Below are positions 29,294-41,279 of a stretch of DNA of 64,000 nt, piece by piece. Each line of letters starts with the position of its first letter. Position 1 is the stretch's first letter. The stretch spans positions 271,882,047 through 271,946,046 of the forward strand of contig OY282559.1 in assembly GCA_958295665.1 (NCBI GenBank). Reading direction: 5' to 3'. This stretch comes from Tipula vernalis (lineage: Eukaryota > Arthropoda > Insecta > Diptera > Tipulidae). The translations under genes and the position numbers were made by a program. The notes beneath the pieces were generated by a model, which was not told where the DNA came from, did not search any database, and worked only from the letters and a program-made list of their open reading frames with translations.

Positions 29294-31080
29294 TATAACA
29301 AGTATATTTTCAATAAAGTTGAATTTGGCCAAAAAAGCAGAATTTCTACTTGCACACCTAATATAACGTATTAATGTTTTATAAGTAATATTTTTTTACA
29401 GCAAGAAACGTAATAAACGAATAAGAAAATATAAATTTCTGTTTAGTATGAATTTTATGTATTATTTACACTAACACTTTCATATTTATCTAGGAATTGG
29501 AAATACTTCACAATTCTCCACACACGCGTGCAGTTTTTCCTAAAAAAATCCTAAAATATTTGTTTTGTCTTTTAGGAAAAAATTCCCGTGTAAAATGACT
29601 GCAGAAATGATCATACAGTATTATTTTTATATCTCTATAAAATAGGGTCCTAATCTAAGCTTATGGAAGGATTTGAGAGTATAGGAGAGAGTTCTGGATT
29701 TACAGACTTCTACACAACGTTTTTGTGCGGTAAGGATAAATGGCCGCATAATTTATCTTGCAGCATAATAAATTGTTGTATTCCTGAGGTCCTAATCTAA
29801 ATATTTAGGCAAAGCTGACAAACGTTTTTAGTTAAAATTAGGTAACCTCTGTCATATTTGAGTTTATTTGGTGCCCCATACAGAGTGCCTTGATGTTTTT
29901 ATAAGTTGTGAAAAACTTTAAATTATCTTTTTATAAGTTTTACCAACAAATTTAAGTTTCTGAAAAAAGCATTGTGAAATTGAGGTAATCGAAATTAGTT
30001 AAATTTAGTTTGAAAATTTGACATGTTTGAATTGATATTGTCTGCTAAAGTGACTAGCACATTACTGCACGAAAACCGTTTTATGGGTGGGTATAGCAGT
30101 TATTAAAGCAGGGGAGTACAGAATGAAATATCGGAATACAGGAGTAACCACTAGGCGAGAGTAGTACAAATACTCCGATCGTACTCACTTCGACAGTACT
30201 GATCCTATTAAGAAAATGTACACTATATTATTGATTTTGTTATATAATATTTAAACAACAATAAAAGCAGATTTTGTTCGGATTGTGTATACATACAGTG
30301 AGTCAATGTCAAACTCATACACTACAAGAAATTAGTACATTTTTAAAGAATATTCGCCCTTCTCAACCTTCTCCTTATGAAATGATACATATAACATTTT
30401 TTTATTCTCTTATGATACATTTTGGATTGTATACTCTCCGTATATATTTTTAACTTCGAAGACTAAGCCGTTAGATTTTAAATTTGTTACCAATAATCCA
30501 AGATTTACAAAAAGCCCGGTAAAGTAGAGATTCTGTAAAAACAAGCTTACTTTTTGGGTGTAAGAGTTTGACTTTGACTCACTCTATATACAAATATAGT
30601 GTACTTTTTTATATCTTAAGTGTTTGTATTGTATGGCTTGTATAAACATTTTTGTTGGTTTTGGTCGAAACACAACAATAGCATCGATTTTGAGTTCAAA
30701 AAATTTCATGTTGTGTTTTGTTATTTTTTTAAATATAAATTTATATTAGAAGCGGGGAAGTAAAACAATACAACATGAATTTTATCGTTCCAGAACCGCA
30801 CCCAATATAACAAGATACATCTCCTGATATATATTTTGAATAACAGGTATGAAATTATCCTAATTTCGTAACAACTTAATCCATAAAAATAAACGTAAAC
30901 GTAATTGCCTTGAATTTAGAGCACATCAATTACTTGAAACAAATACTATCGTACATAAATATGAATACAAGAATCGAAACAGAAAACAAATTTGATTTTC
31001 TATAATTGACACAAAACGAAGAAATTATCTTTTGTCTTAACTCAGCAAACAATTTATTTAAAGTCAGACAGTATCTTCGA
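29294..31080. other. Intergenic region upstream of maltase 2; contains one MITE
   Basis: About 1.8 kb of AT-rich DNA without convincing coding signal. The only structured feature found is the small inverted-repeat element at 30296-30584. Promoter elements for maltase 2 should lie near the right-hand end; a TATTTAAAG word at about 31052 is a weak TATA candidate. Confidence 0.45.
30296..30584. mobile_element. Tc1-type MITE, 289 bp, TA-flanked
   Basis: Left end CAGTGAGTCAATGTCAAACT and right end complementary to GAGTGAGTCAAAGTCAAACT, about 29 bp with three mismatches. TA dinucleotides stand immediately outside both ends. No coding frame. It needs a Tc1-like transposase in trans; the Tc1 copy at 12.2-13.6 kb has different ends. 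Confidence 0.88.
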
Positions 31081-31083
31081 AAA

Positions 31084-31099
31084 AGTCAAACGTTAAAGA
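31084..31099 (+). promoter_or_regulatory. Leader motif shared by the two maltase genes
   Basis: AGTCAAACGTTAAAGA, identical over 16 nt to 4532-4517 (minus strand) in front of maltase 1. It lies 46 nt before the ATG here and 15 nt before it in copy 1. It may be a regulatory site or residual paralogy. Confidence 0.5.
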
Positions 31100-31145
31100 C
31101 CGAACAAAATATCAAAATATAAAAATAAAAACAAAAACAACGAAG

Positions 31146-32998
31146 ATGAGAAAAATCTTAATTTTATTTTTAATTTTCTTTATAAAAAGATTCGACGCAC
31201 AAACTCTTATTGATTCACGAGATTTCGATAACACAATAATTGTTAGTGAAAAAGAATGGTGGCAAACATCGGCGTTCTATCAAATCTATCCACGATCATT
31301 TAAAGACAGTAACGGAGATGGGATTGGTGATTTGAATGGGATCACTGAAAAATTACCGTACCTCAAAGAGCTAGGCATAAATGCAACATGGCTGTCACCA
31401 ATTTATAAATCACCAATGGCTGATTTTGGTTATGATATTGCAAATTTTTTTGAAATTCAACCTGAATATGGAACGATGGAGGATTTTCGGGCGATGATTA
31501 AACGTGCCAACGAATTGGATATTCGAATTATTATGGACTTTGTGCCAAATCATTCGAGTGATGAAAATGAATGGTTTATACGGTCGGAAAAACGTGATCC
31601 GGCCTACAAAGATTTTTATGTCTGGCATCCTGGCTACGTGGATCCAAAAAATTCATCAAATCGTTTACCACCATCTAATTGGATTAGTTTCTTTTTTGGA
31701 AGTGCCTGGCAGTGGAGTGAAAAACGACAAGAATTTTATTTACATCAATTTCATCGTAAACAACCCGATTTGAATTATCGTAATCCATTTGTTGTGGAGA
31801 CAATGAATCAAGTGTTAAGATTTTGGATGGATCAAGGTGTGGCTGGTTTTCGAATTGATGCCGTCCCAACCGTGTTCGAAAGAAAACCGGATGCAACCGG
31901 CAAATACTATGATGAACCACGCAGCGGTTACACCAATGACACAAACAATCCAGCGTATTTATTGCATTTGTATACACAAGATCAACCGGAAACTGAGCAA
32001 TTGGTGTATCAATGGAGACAAGTACTTGATGACTATCAAAAGGAACATGGTGGTGAAAGACGTGTGATGATGACGGAATCATACTCCGATATCGACATTG
32101 TAATGCGGTATTATGGTGATGGGCATGGTAAAGAAGGATCAAATGTTCCGTTTAATTTTTATTTTATCACAAAACTGAATAAGGCATCAACGGCCAACGA
32201 TGTTAAAGCTGTGGTCGACTATTGGATGGGTAAAATGCCAAAAGGTCGCATTCCAAACTGGGTGATCGGAAATCATGATCAGCGCCGAGTTGGATCACGA
32301 TTAGGTGAGGAACACATTGATTCGATCATGATGATTGAACTTATGTTACCGGGTGTTAGTATAACCTATAATGTGAGTATGATAAGACGTGATAACAATA
32401 TTCAAAAGTGATGACTATAATAATTTGAAATATTTATTTTCAGGGTGAAGAAATTGGCATGACAGATGTATGGATTTCATGGAATGATACGGTTGATCCA
32501 GCGGCATGTAATACAAATCCAAAAATTTATGAACAATTTACTCGTGATCCGGAACGCACACCATTCCAATGGGATGGTACGGCAAACGCTGGATTTTCAA
32601 CCGCCGCTAAAACATGGTTGCCCGTATCACCGAAATATAAAGAAGTTAATGTTGCAGCCCAGAAAGCTGCATCTCGTAGCTATTTGAAAATTTTCCAAAG
32701 CCTAATAAAAATTCGACAAAGTGAAATCCTTAAAAATGGTGATCTCGATATCGTTACATATAACAATAGTGTGATAGTAATGCGCCGAGAATTACGATTG
32801 GGGGAATCTTATTTCACGCTCGCCAATTGGGATTCATCGCCGCAAACATTAGATCTACGTGCCATTTTCAACTATGACCCTATTCCGAAAACACTGTTCG
32901 TCGAAGTAACCAGTTTAAAGTCTAACCACACACTGGGAATGAGAGTTTATACCAATCGAATTATTTTGGCTGGTTATGAAAGCGTTGTGCTTAAATAG
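31146..32998 (+). CDS. Maltase 2: GH13 alpha-glucosidase, secreted form
   Basis: Exons 31146-32372 (409 codons) and 32444-32998 (184 codons plus TAG), 593 residues. Signal peptide at about 1-18. GH13 blocks: EWWQTSAFYQIYPRSF (38-52), DFVPNH (131-136), GFRIDAVP with nucleophile D238, MMTESY with acid/base E311, NHD at 376-378, then GEEIGM at the start of exon 2 and RTPFQWD. All catalytic residues are present. The C-terminal beta domain ends at ESVVLK, with no hydrophobic tail, so unlike copy 1 this enzyme should be secreted free. A poly(A) signal follows at 33005. High identity with copy 1 shows a recent duplication. It should hydrolyse alpha-1,4-glucosides during digestion. Confidence 0.95.
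32373..32443 (+). other. Intron of maltase 2 (71 bp, phase 0)
   Basis: Donor AAT|GTGAGT, acceptor TTTTCAG|GGTGAAGAA. It contains an in-frame stop (TGA near 32409). Same codon boundary as the intron of maltase 1. Confidence 0.95.
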
Positions 32999-33004
32999 GA
33001 GCAT

Positions 33005-33010
33005 AATAAA
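33005..33010 (+). terminator. Poly(A) signal of maltase 2
   Basis: AATAAA starting 7 nt after the TAG stop. Both maltases thus have very short predicted 3' UTRs, if these signals are used. Confidence 0.55.
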
Positions 33011-33307
33011 ATTCTTCAATTGTTGACTTTTATTTTGTAATTTATGTTTAGAAGAAAATTAAATTTGTTTGAAATTTTACAAATGTTTAAAGTTTTTACA
33101 CAGATTAACTGAATGCAGCAAGTGTATTTTATAAGCGTTTTATCGATATTTTTCAACATTTATTGCTCTAACTAAAGGCTTCTCACTTGATCACTTTTGC
33201 AGTCCAACCCGTGGCTGCTTAGTAACAATTTTAACTAAATTAAGATTTGCCGGATAGCTATACCGGTGGAAACAACTTTACAGGGCAGTTTGAGAGGGAA
33301 CTAACAC

Positions 33308-33699
33308 TGTGGTAAATAGAGGCCCAACACTCGACCAACTAAATGTGTTGATCCCGTCGAAAATGCTTGGCCACAATAAATATTGTCCGCGTGTACGGCA
33401 ATTGGTTTGTTTAGTAATTTCACCGTATCAACCGAATCATCCGAACCGTAAACACTTTGTTTTATTTTTATTTTAATTTAAATTCAATTAAACTTTTATT
33501 GTTCCAATTTATTTATACACAAATTTATAAAGACTTTTAATTACGATTTTTCTTGTCCGGAATATCTTGACAGTCTAACCAACCTTTTTCCTTTTTCTCC
33601 TCGTGGCGAATGAACGAATAACTATACCAGGGGTGAACACCGGTGATGCGCTGGTGCGCCACGCGCGTCCCGTATTGACGACGCGTTGATGTCGCCACA
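33308..33699 (-). repeat. Gypsy 3' LTR (392 bp)
   Basis: It shares long identical blocks with 37027-37374 (for example AATAAATATTGTCCGCGTGT). It is longer by about 26 bp near 33415-33440 and about 17 bp near 33645-33665. Confidence 0.93.
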
Positions 33700-33752
33700 C
33701 TACTCCACCTCTAGCGAATGCAGAGAGCGATTAATTGAAGCGTGGGGGTCTT

Positions 33753-34945
33753 CTAATAGTGCGCCCTGATCGAGCTGACATGGTTGTTGCTCTCTCTGGT
33801 GGGTGAGTTGTTCAAATTAAATGTTACTCTTTTTTTCGCAGGATTGCTGCCATTTACAATCGCTGGGCTGTCTGATGTCTTCGTTACCGATGTAGATTGA
33901 CCTACCGGCTTGGTGATTTCATTTGGAGTCTCATTGCTCAGTTGGCCGTTGTTTCCATGATTATATTGTTCTTTATTTTCGATAAAACATGGTTTCAACC
34001 GATTTATTGACACGTTGGATTCGTCGCCTTTAACTGTTACGGTGTAATACTTTTCCTTCGATGGACTACACGGTACGGACCTTCGTACGGAGGTTGCAGT
34101 GCTTTACGCACAGCGTCTGTACGGATTAGAATATGTGAATAGTTCTTGAGGTCCTTGAAGATGAAAATGTTCGGTTTTTTTGTATGCCGGGCTGGCGGAG
34201 ACGGCTGCATGGCTTTGAAGTAATTCCGAATTTGATTGATGACTTCGTTTTGCATCGTGAATGATGTCGATTGCATCATGTCTCCTGGCAAATGTAAACT
34301 TTCGCCATAAACCAATTCGGCTGATGAAGCCTCGAAGTCATCACGGAATGCGGTTCTCAAACCTAGTAGTACACTGGAATCCTATTACGTAAGCGAAATT
34401 GTTGAATACTTGGATTCGAATTGAGCCCCTCTGTTGGAGACGATAACCGAAGGCACTCCAAATCGACTGATCCATGTTTTCAACAGCGCGTCAGCTACTG
34501 TTTCTGCCTTTATGTCCGGAATCGGTGTGGCTTCCCGCCACAGAGTGGAACGATCTATGATCGTTAGGCAGTACCATTGATTTTCAGACGGCTCTAATAA
34601 TCCGACGATGTCAATGTGAATTTCCGTAAAACGGTTGCTGACGATTGGATAGTTGCCGCATTGACTTTTAACGTGCCTGGAAATTTTGCACCTTTGACAA
34701 TTCATGCATGATTTCGCCCATCGACGTACGTCGATGTTTAGTCCTGGCCAAATGAATTTTTTTTCGAATGAGCAGAACAAAAATTTGTCCGTTCCGACGA
34801 CTGGCATCTTGTGAAATTTTAGGCTTTTGTTGTTCTCGATTAATGTTTCGAGTTCGTCGTCCTCGGTTTGTTCATCAGGCATGAGCGAATAGTCTATACT
34901 GTCTTGAATTGTTAACGAATCGACCCGTGACAGGGCGTCCGCCAC
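33753..34945 (-). pseudogene. Gypsy integrase and C-terminal tail, broken
   Basis: From 34945 the minus strand reads [15 protein letters not shown] and CQRCK (the HHCC zinc domain), [11 protein letters not shown] (first Asp), then [15 protein letters not shown], where the second catalytic Asp (usually SDRG) is now Asn. After a break: ELVYGESLHLPGDM, YEGPYRVVHR and a final basic stretch to 33753. The integrase could not act even without the frame damage. Confidence 0.85.
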
Positions 34946-36135
34946 GACATTGTCCTTTCACTGTTGTCATTTTTCTTCCGTCCCTTAATAAAATCGTATA
35001 GGTTTGCTTGTTCTTGAGCCGCGTTTGGAAGAAATATACGGTAATAGTTCATCATGTCTAAAAAACGTTGTATACCTTTGGTTGTGGTTGGCCGTTTGAA
35101 GTTTACAATTGTTTCCCCTCTGGTTTGATGCCGGCGGCTGAGATGTCGAAACCTAGAAAGCTGATTTGTTCTGCGCCGAAAACACATTTGTTTATGTTGA
35201 CTACGAGATCGGCATCCTGTAGCCGTTGAAATATGATCGTCGACTGAGCGACTGAGATGTCATCAATGTATGGGAAGATAAACTTTGTGTCGCGAAAAAT
35301 TGAATGCATTAGTCGTTGGAACGTTTGAGCTGCGTTCCGTAATCCGAACGTCATGCGCGGAAACTCAAATAATTCGAACGGTGTACAGATAGCTGTTTCC
35401 TCGATGTCCGCTTCGTCGACTGGTATCTGATGATACGCCCGAATGAGGTCGATTTTCGAGAATATTTTCCATCCTTCTAGTTGATGGTTCAAATCCGTGA
35501 CGAACGGTATTGGATTGGCGATCGCAGAGTCTCCAACCACCATCTTTTTTCTTGGTTATATGGAAAGGACTCGCCCAATTACTCTTCGATGCTCGGCATA
35601 CTCCTTGGTCTAGCCAAAGATCGATTTCTTTCCTGGCGATCTGCATTTTCTCTGTATTAAGACGTCGCACCTTTGCGGAACATGGTTGTTCCTCAGTCTC
35701 AATTTTATGAGTAACGCTGTGTTTGACCGTGTTGAGCAACGGTGTTTCGTGAAATACTGCCTTGAATCCCTGTATTAGATTTTGAATTCGTGGGTTGATT
35801 CCGTTCAACTTGACGGCAGTTAATTGATAGGATGGTAGTGCGATCGACATTCCAGAAACTGATAAGGTAGTCAGTGGGTCGATCATCTTTGTGTTTTTAT
35901 CGTCCATTGATAAGCCGTGGTGCAGCCGAAAATCGGCTCCGATGATGCATCTGTCGACGTTGGCAATCACGAATTTCCAAACGAAAGGTCGTCGTAACCC
36001 TAAATTCAAAGTTAGCATCTTTGTACCAAATATTTCTATGGGTGTGGAGTTGGCAGCAAATAATCTTAAATCCGATTTGGTAAGTTCTTGTCGCTGGGTT
36101 GGTGTTACGACGGAAATCTAAGCCCCAGTGTCTAT
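34912..36135 (-). pseudogene. Gypsy protease and reverse transcriptase, broken
   Basis: Protease: LIDTGA near 36125 is followed at once by TAG, then ISVVTPTQ continues the fold. RT: the 36018-35365 frame reads WLDQGVCRASKSNWASPF and KKDGGWRLC; the 35543-35103 frame reads KIDLIRAYHQIPV (first Asp), RMTFGLRNAAQTFQ and FPYIDDISVAQ (the YIDD polymerase motif). RNase H follows to about 34912. At least two frameshifts separate the pieces. Confidence 0.9.
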
Positions 36136-36196
36136 CAGAAACTGTTGTTTTGTTGCTGAATCCATAACTATTAGACGGCTGTTTGAAAGGCTGCCA

Positions 36197-37026
36197 TCAC
36201 TCGTCGCATTTAGTGAGGAGCCTAGAGGTTTTCCGAAGTGCTAGTCCCCTCTGGTACATATAAAGTTTCGCACAACGTTTGGCATTGTCCCCGAATTTGG
36301 CGTGAAACCAGCAGTTCGGGAATTTCGTGATCTGAGATTCGGATCGTGTACTGCTGTGCGAACGTGTATTTTCGCTATGTAATTTTCGTTGAATATCGCG
36401 AGCTTTTCGATCGTTGTTGGTAAATTGATCGAAGTGTTTTATTAAAGCGTCGATCCGCGTTAAAATTGAATGCTCTGGACGATCCGTGAATGACAAAGAT
36501 GGTGCTTGAGTAACGTTGTATATGCTTATGGCGGGGTTGTTTATTTCGGCGTCACCGTCAGTGACACTCGTCAACGCATGACAGTATCTCTTGGATATGA
36601 TTTGGCAGACGCTGTAACCATAAGTTTTGTAATACTTCTCCAGCGACTTGATCTGACGCCAGTGCATGCATTTCGCGCAGTAATTGTAACGAATTTTTGT
36701 CACCTAGTTGTAAACCGGATAGCAGATGGTTTAATTTTGTCCTGTTGGATTCGCACAATCTGCCCTTAATGGCCGCCTTGAATGTAGCGTATTTATCAGC
36801 CTTCGGTGGATGAAGTAACAATTGAAGTACGCACTTTGTGGTCGACGGGTCGAGAGCGGCTACTAAATACGCATATTTTATTTGGTCGGCTGAAACTCCG
36901 CTTAGTTGGAATTGGACTTCCAGTTGCATAAACCATATTTCGGGATCATCACGATTGAATGCGGAATGTTTTACGGACAACTTGTTTGTTGAACATGTCT
37001 TATTTGAGAAGTCGGGGTCACCAAAT
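36197..37026 (-). pseudogene. Gypsy gag, broken
   Basis: The frame entering from 37026 reads AFNRDDPEIWFMQLEVQFQL, ALDPSTTKCVLQ and HLLSGLQLGDKNSLQLLREM, a capsid pattern typical of insect gypsy elements. It ends near 36558; a second frame (36703-36197) continues into a zinc-knuckle-like CWFHAKFGDNAKRC. The next CDS part is protease. Confidence 0.85.
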
Positions 37027-37374
37027 TGTGGTAAATAGAGGCCCAACACCCGATCAACTAAATGTGATAATCCCGTCGAAAATGCCTGGCCACAATAAAT
37101 ATTGTCCGCGTGTACGGCAATTGGTTTGTTTATCCGAACCGTAAACACTTTGTTTTATTTTTATTTTAATTTAAATTCAATTAAACTTTTATTTTTCCAA
37201 TTTATTTATACAAGAATTTATAAAGACTTTTTAATTACGATTTTTCTTGTCCGGAATATCTTGACAGTCTAACCAACCTTTTTTCTTTTCCTCCTCGTAG
37301 CGAATGAACGAATCATTATACAAGGGGTGAACACCGGTCATGAGCCGTATTGACGACGCGTTTATGTCGCCACA
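37027..37374 (-). repeat. Gypsy 5' LTR (348 bp)
   Basis: Partner of 33308-33699. It lacks two short segments present in the other LTR, so the two have diverged by deletion as well as substitution. Confidence 0.93.
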
Positions 37375-37378
37375 ACAC

Positions 37379-37640
37379 TAAACTTTGTACACCACATTCT
37401 CTCACTAAAACTTTCATTTCGGATCGCGGTCGAAACCGCCCTAATGCAACGTAAAGTTGTTCGTGTGAAAATATATTATTTATCAAATCGGAAGTCGAGA
37501 TCAGGAAGACTCTGCATTTAATTATCAGAAATTGTTTTTCACATTACTGTAATATATAACTACGATGTACAAATGGTAGGAACTGTATTCCTGGAGAAAG
37601 ATCCTTTGAACCGGTACCTCCCACAAATATCTTTGATAAA
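37379..37640. other. Gap between gypsy and mariner-like elements
   Basis: About 260 bp with no feature recognised. Confidence 0.35.
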
Positions 37641-37759
37641 TAAAGGGTGGGCCAATAAGAGTCTCACCATGTGAATAGTAAATAAAAAATTATTTCGTTG
37701 GAACGATTTTGTTTTCTTTATGGAATCATGCTTATTGATCGATAACAATTATGTATGAA

Positions 37760-38110
37760 AGATAATATCGGCCAAATGTTCACCACGGCATCGGCGGCAC
37801 ATATCAATCCTTATGACATCCTGGCATAATTGTTCCTCTATTCGACCAATATGTTTTTTTATCTCGTTCTTTAGCTCTTGAATCGTTGCTGGCTTATTGG
37901 CGTAGCTCTTACTACTTGAGATAACCCTAAAGAAAGAAGTTCAAGGGTGTCAAATCGCACGACCTTGGTGGCCAATTAGCCTCGCTGTTTCATGAACATT
38001 CATAATGCGCCCTGGGAGCTTCTCGTGCAATAAAGCCATTTTGCATTAAATGTGTGGCATTTGGCACCGTCTTGTTGAAACCACATATCGAAAGGAGCAA
38101 TTAAGGCCCG
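37760..38110 (-). pseudogene. Mariner-like transposase C-terminal half
   Basis: The minus strand reads WFQQDGAKCHTF (second catalytic Asp) and RSCDLTPLNFFL (third acidic position, Asp), then ANKPATIQELKNEIKKHI and EQLCQDVI. Frameshifts and a TAG within FFL-GYLK are present. Confidence 0.75.
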
Positions 38111-39107
38111 ATGTCATTCATGTCACATTCGGAAATAATCACGAAATATGGTTTATTTGAGATATTAAAATTTGAAACGATTAAATGTCTGTCGAAAATT
38201 CATGGATAACAGTGTGGAAACTCATCATCGATTTAATTTCGCAAAGCCAATACACTCTACAGAATTTGACTTCTTCAGTTATTGAATTTAATTCAAAGAT
38301 CGTTGAGGTTAATTCAAATATCAGACAAATGTGTACCAAATTTTACTGGGTACACCTGTGCTTTGGATTCGAAATGTAAGTAAAGATCGAATTCCACGCC
38401 GAGCAATACTGGATAGAGGTTTACAGGCGAAAATTTGTAACGGAAAAGCTAAGTTTGATTTTGGATCGTAAAGTTTAATCAACAAACGTTCACCAAAGAT
38501 TTCAGGCATAGATAGATTTCATAAAAAATTAACCAATTTATCGAGCCGCAAAACTCTTATTATGAAACCTCTGTCGAATGTTTAGTAAAATAAAAAATGT
38601 CTGGATTAATTGCCGTTACCCTTGGGATTTTAAACCCGATGCAATTAATCATTTGTTGGGCACTGAATTGTTATTGAATACAATGAAATATAAAAAAATG
38701 AAAGTAGTTCGGAGTTATGTTGGTAATCAGTTATTCTCTTATCATGTCTCCTTTCAGAAATTGAGTATGTCGCAAATCTTGAGGCGACAATTTACATAGT
38801 GTGTTTCAGCAGAGCACCCTGTATTTTATAGAGCCTTAATCAAAAAATCTGAGCTTTTATAAGGGAATTAGAAACGAGGAAAAAACGAAACTTTTCATAA
38901 TAAAACACACAAAACATATGGGAAATCACTTTTTTTCCTAAGACAAATTTTTAAATGATATAACATTACAAATTCTTAATTATGATTTTTAAAATACTTT
39001 CATAAATCTTTGAATTTCAACATATAGTATATGAATAACGTTTAAGTAAATCGTTTTCATTTTCTTGTAATAATTGATTTATTTAAACCAAAATATTAAA
39101 AAAAAAT
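38111..39107. other. Unassigned stretch inside the mariner-like element
   Basis: Expected to hold the first catalytic Asp region, but I see only AT-rich DNA and two short unrecognised frames (for example 38185-38379, plus). It might be a foreign insertion. No terminal repeats were found. Confidence 0.3.
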
Positions 39108-39551
39108 TCATAACAATAGCATTCTGGTCAAATTGAAATAAAAGCTTACTACGATTCGTTTGGTCATTAAGTCAATATACTCGTACTTAAAATTATTCGA
39201 CGGTGTCATACCAAGGTCTTTATGCAGAATTCGTCGCAATGTTATATGCGAAATGTTCAATTCTTGAGCACGATGACGAGTTGACGTTCCCGGCGACTCA
39301 CGCACATTCTCGGCTACAGCATCAACATTTTCGGGTGTACGCTTGGTTGGCTGCTTGGTTCGTGTTGTTTTATTAATTAGCAAGCCTGTTTCTTTAACTT
39401 TTTTCACAAAATAACGCACATATGGAGCTCCCGGCGCTTCGTTTCTTCCGAAATCCGCACGCAATTTTCGCACACATTCTTCAACATTACCATGATTTTC
39501 GAAGTAATGTTTCAATATTTCCCAGCGTTGTTCAAGCGAATACACAACCAT
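39108..39551 (-). pseudogene. Mariner-like transposase N-terminal half
   Basis: A 147-codon frame from ATG 39551 reads SLEQRWEILKHYFENHGNVE (helix-turn-helix), RTKQPTKRTPENVDAVAENV and SHITLRRILHKDLGM (second helix-turn-helix), the paired DNA-binding layout of mariner relatives. The last 15 codons read out into unrelated sequence. Confidence 0.8.
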
Positions 39552-39664
39552 TTTCTTTCAGCGGAAGGATAAAACTAACTTTCTGTCAAATCAAAAGTGA
39601 CATAACCCTTACCATACTCAAAATTACCGCTAGTTCAAAAAAAAATTTAGATGGCCCACCCTAT

Positions 39665-40204
39665 ACATCACATAGATGGCAGTGATCTCCGTAAAAATTT
39701 GGAAAAATCGTACCAAAAATTACCACCTGGGGAAATTTTAAGTTCAAAAATTGTAGGAAAAGCAAAACCAATTCACAAAATATAGGAACTTGTGATAATT
39801 TTGCGATTAAATAATTTTTTTTCGTATTTTTCTGTAACCATTTTAGACATCTTAAGTACACTAATAAAACTAAAGATAAATTTAGCAAGTATTATTTTAA
39901 TTTGTCAGAGCCAACTTTGATGTATTTTTAAAAATGAAAGTTCGAAAAAATATATTTTAGAAATAATTTAATTTTAATATTTCTGCAATTAAGATTTACT
40001 TAATATCTTAATTTATATGGCCTTCTTGTATATTGTTCTTAAAGATATGTAGAAAACTTTTATATAAATATTTTATGACATTTTTGCTTTTTTCATTGAA
40101 AAACTTGAAGCTAAAAAACACCATTTTTACTATTGATTCCTATGGAAATCAGTGAAAAATTATACCACTAAAAAAGCTTCTAAAAAATACGTCATTTTGA
40201 TTAT
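39665..40204. other. Gap, AT-rich, no feature
   Basis: About 540 bp with no coding signal or repeat recognised. Confidence 0.4.
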
Positions 40205-40915
40205 GGCTCTATACTCTAGAAGGCTCTGGTTTTAGTCGCATGTCGCCACGCGGGTTGCTCGATGAGCAGTTTTAGTATCTCACTTATTTGCGCAGACATA
40301 CTGGTTTCGTGAGTGTTATGTGACTGTAACGGTGGTGGTGCTAAGGCCATGACGCTTGCTTGGACCATTGCCTCTAGTACGTGGTCTGCGAGCTCTGCTA
40401 GCTTGGTTGCGGAGAATGCTTTCGATGTCGGTGCCAACACTTCGTCGGTAATCGTCGGTAACGTCGATTCCTCCTCTAATTTGTAACTTTCGTAACAATT
40501 GGGACGGTTTTCTGTTATCCAACTCGATACCCTTTAGAAATCGATGAATTTGGGTGTGTTTGTACTCATAAGGCCGATCAAAAACCGTTTGTTTAAAGTC
40601 GGAGTAGGATGCACAGTTCTGGGACAGGTGATGACGCCGCTTACATTATTCATGACTCGATCATTCAGCGCGCTTAATAGGTGGTGGAATTTTGTGGTTT
40701 CCTGCGTGTCTCCAAGCGTGAACTGTGATTATATCACGTGAAACTAAAATCGCAGTTTTTGGGTGGTCAATAGAGTTAATCGTATGGCGAGGGGAGCTAA
40801 CTGTGGCGTGAATTGGCTGTGGAGTAGTGGTCGACGGGTTTGCCGCTCTTTCTGTAGTTAAACCCCTTAATGCTCTCCGAATTCCTTCCTTTCTGAACCC
40901 GAGGTCTGACATGTC
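40205..40915 (-). pseudogene. Gypsy-type gag fragment
   Basis: Minus-strand pieces in at least three frames read FDRPYEYKHTQIHRFLKGIE, then LDNRKPSQLLRKLQIRGG, and AFSATKLAELADHVLEAMVQ, all gag capsid blocks of the same type as the gypsy element at 33.3-37.4 kb but from another family. No protease or polymerase is attached. The long-TIR element adjoins on the right. Confidence 0.7.
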
Positions 40916-41279
40916 AATTCTTATGTATTTTGATGCGCTGAATACGAATCCGATGTCCGTTTTGCTCCATCACCCACCATTTTTTCACAAAAACCCAATT
41001 ATGACTCAAAATTGCCCAAGAAAATACCAAAGTCTATTTTCCAGATACGAGTATGTATATTGTTTGCGGAGTATTTTTAGCCGCAAAAAAGGATTCCATA
41101 ATAAAAATGTTACAATGTAGGGGAGGGATACCCCAGTATCGGCGGCTGGTGATGGTGGGAAAGTGGGTCCACTGGCGTTGTCATCATGCGACCGTAGCTC
41201 CTCAAGAGTAGGCAACTTGGCCTTTGAGGAGTATACGGCTACAAGAAGACATCAGTGTGATATGGACCCGAATGTGTTT

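Larger units (their letters stand above)
33308..37374 (-). mobile_element. Ty3/gypsy LTR retrotransposon, both LTRs present, coding region dead
   Basis: LTRs at 33308-33699 and 37027-37374 begin and end TGTGG...CCACA (element on minus strand). Flanks read ACAC on both sides (33304-33307 and 37375-37378), a 4-bp target duplication as usual for gypsy. Order on the minus strand: gag, protease, RT, integrase. Many frame lesions. Gag and pol resemble the CsRn1-like branch, by recollection of the gag pattern. Confidence 0.93.
37641..39664 (-). mobile_element. Mariner-like element with short TIRs, interrupted
   Basis: The ends read AGGGTGGGCCA (37644 onward) and the complement TGGCCCACCCT (to 39662), next to TA. 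Transposase N-terminal and C-terminal parts lie on the minus strand at 39551-39108 and about 38110-37760. The 1 kb between them does not read as transposase and may be an insertion or very decayed. Confidence 0.78.

Noticed and set aside
38185..38379. A 64-codon plus-strand frame inside the mariner-like element
   Set aside because: It has no recognised motif and is no longer than expected by chance in AT-rich DNA.
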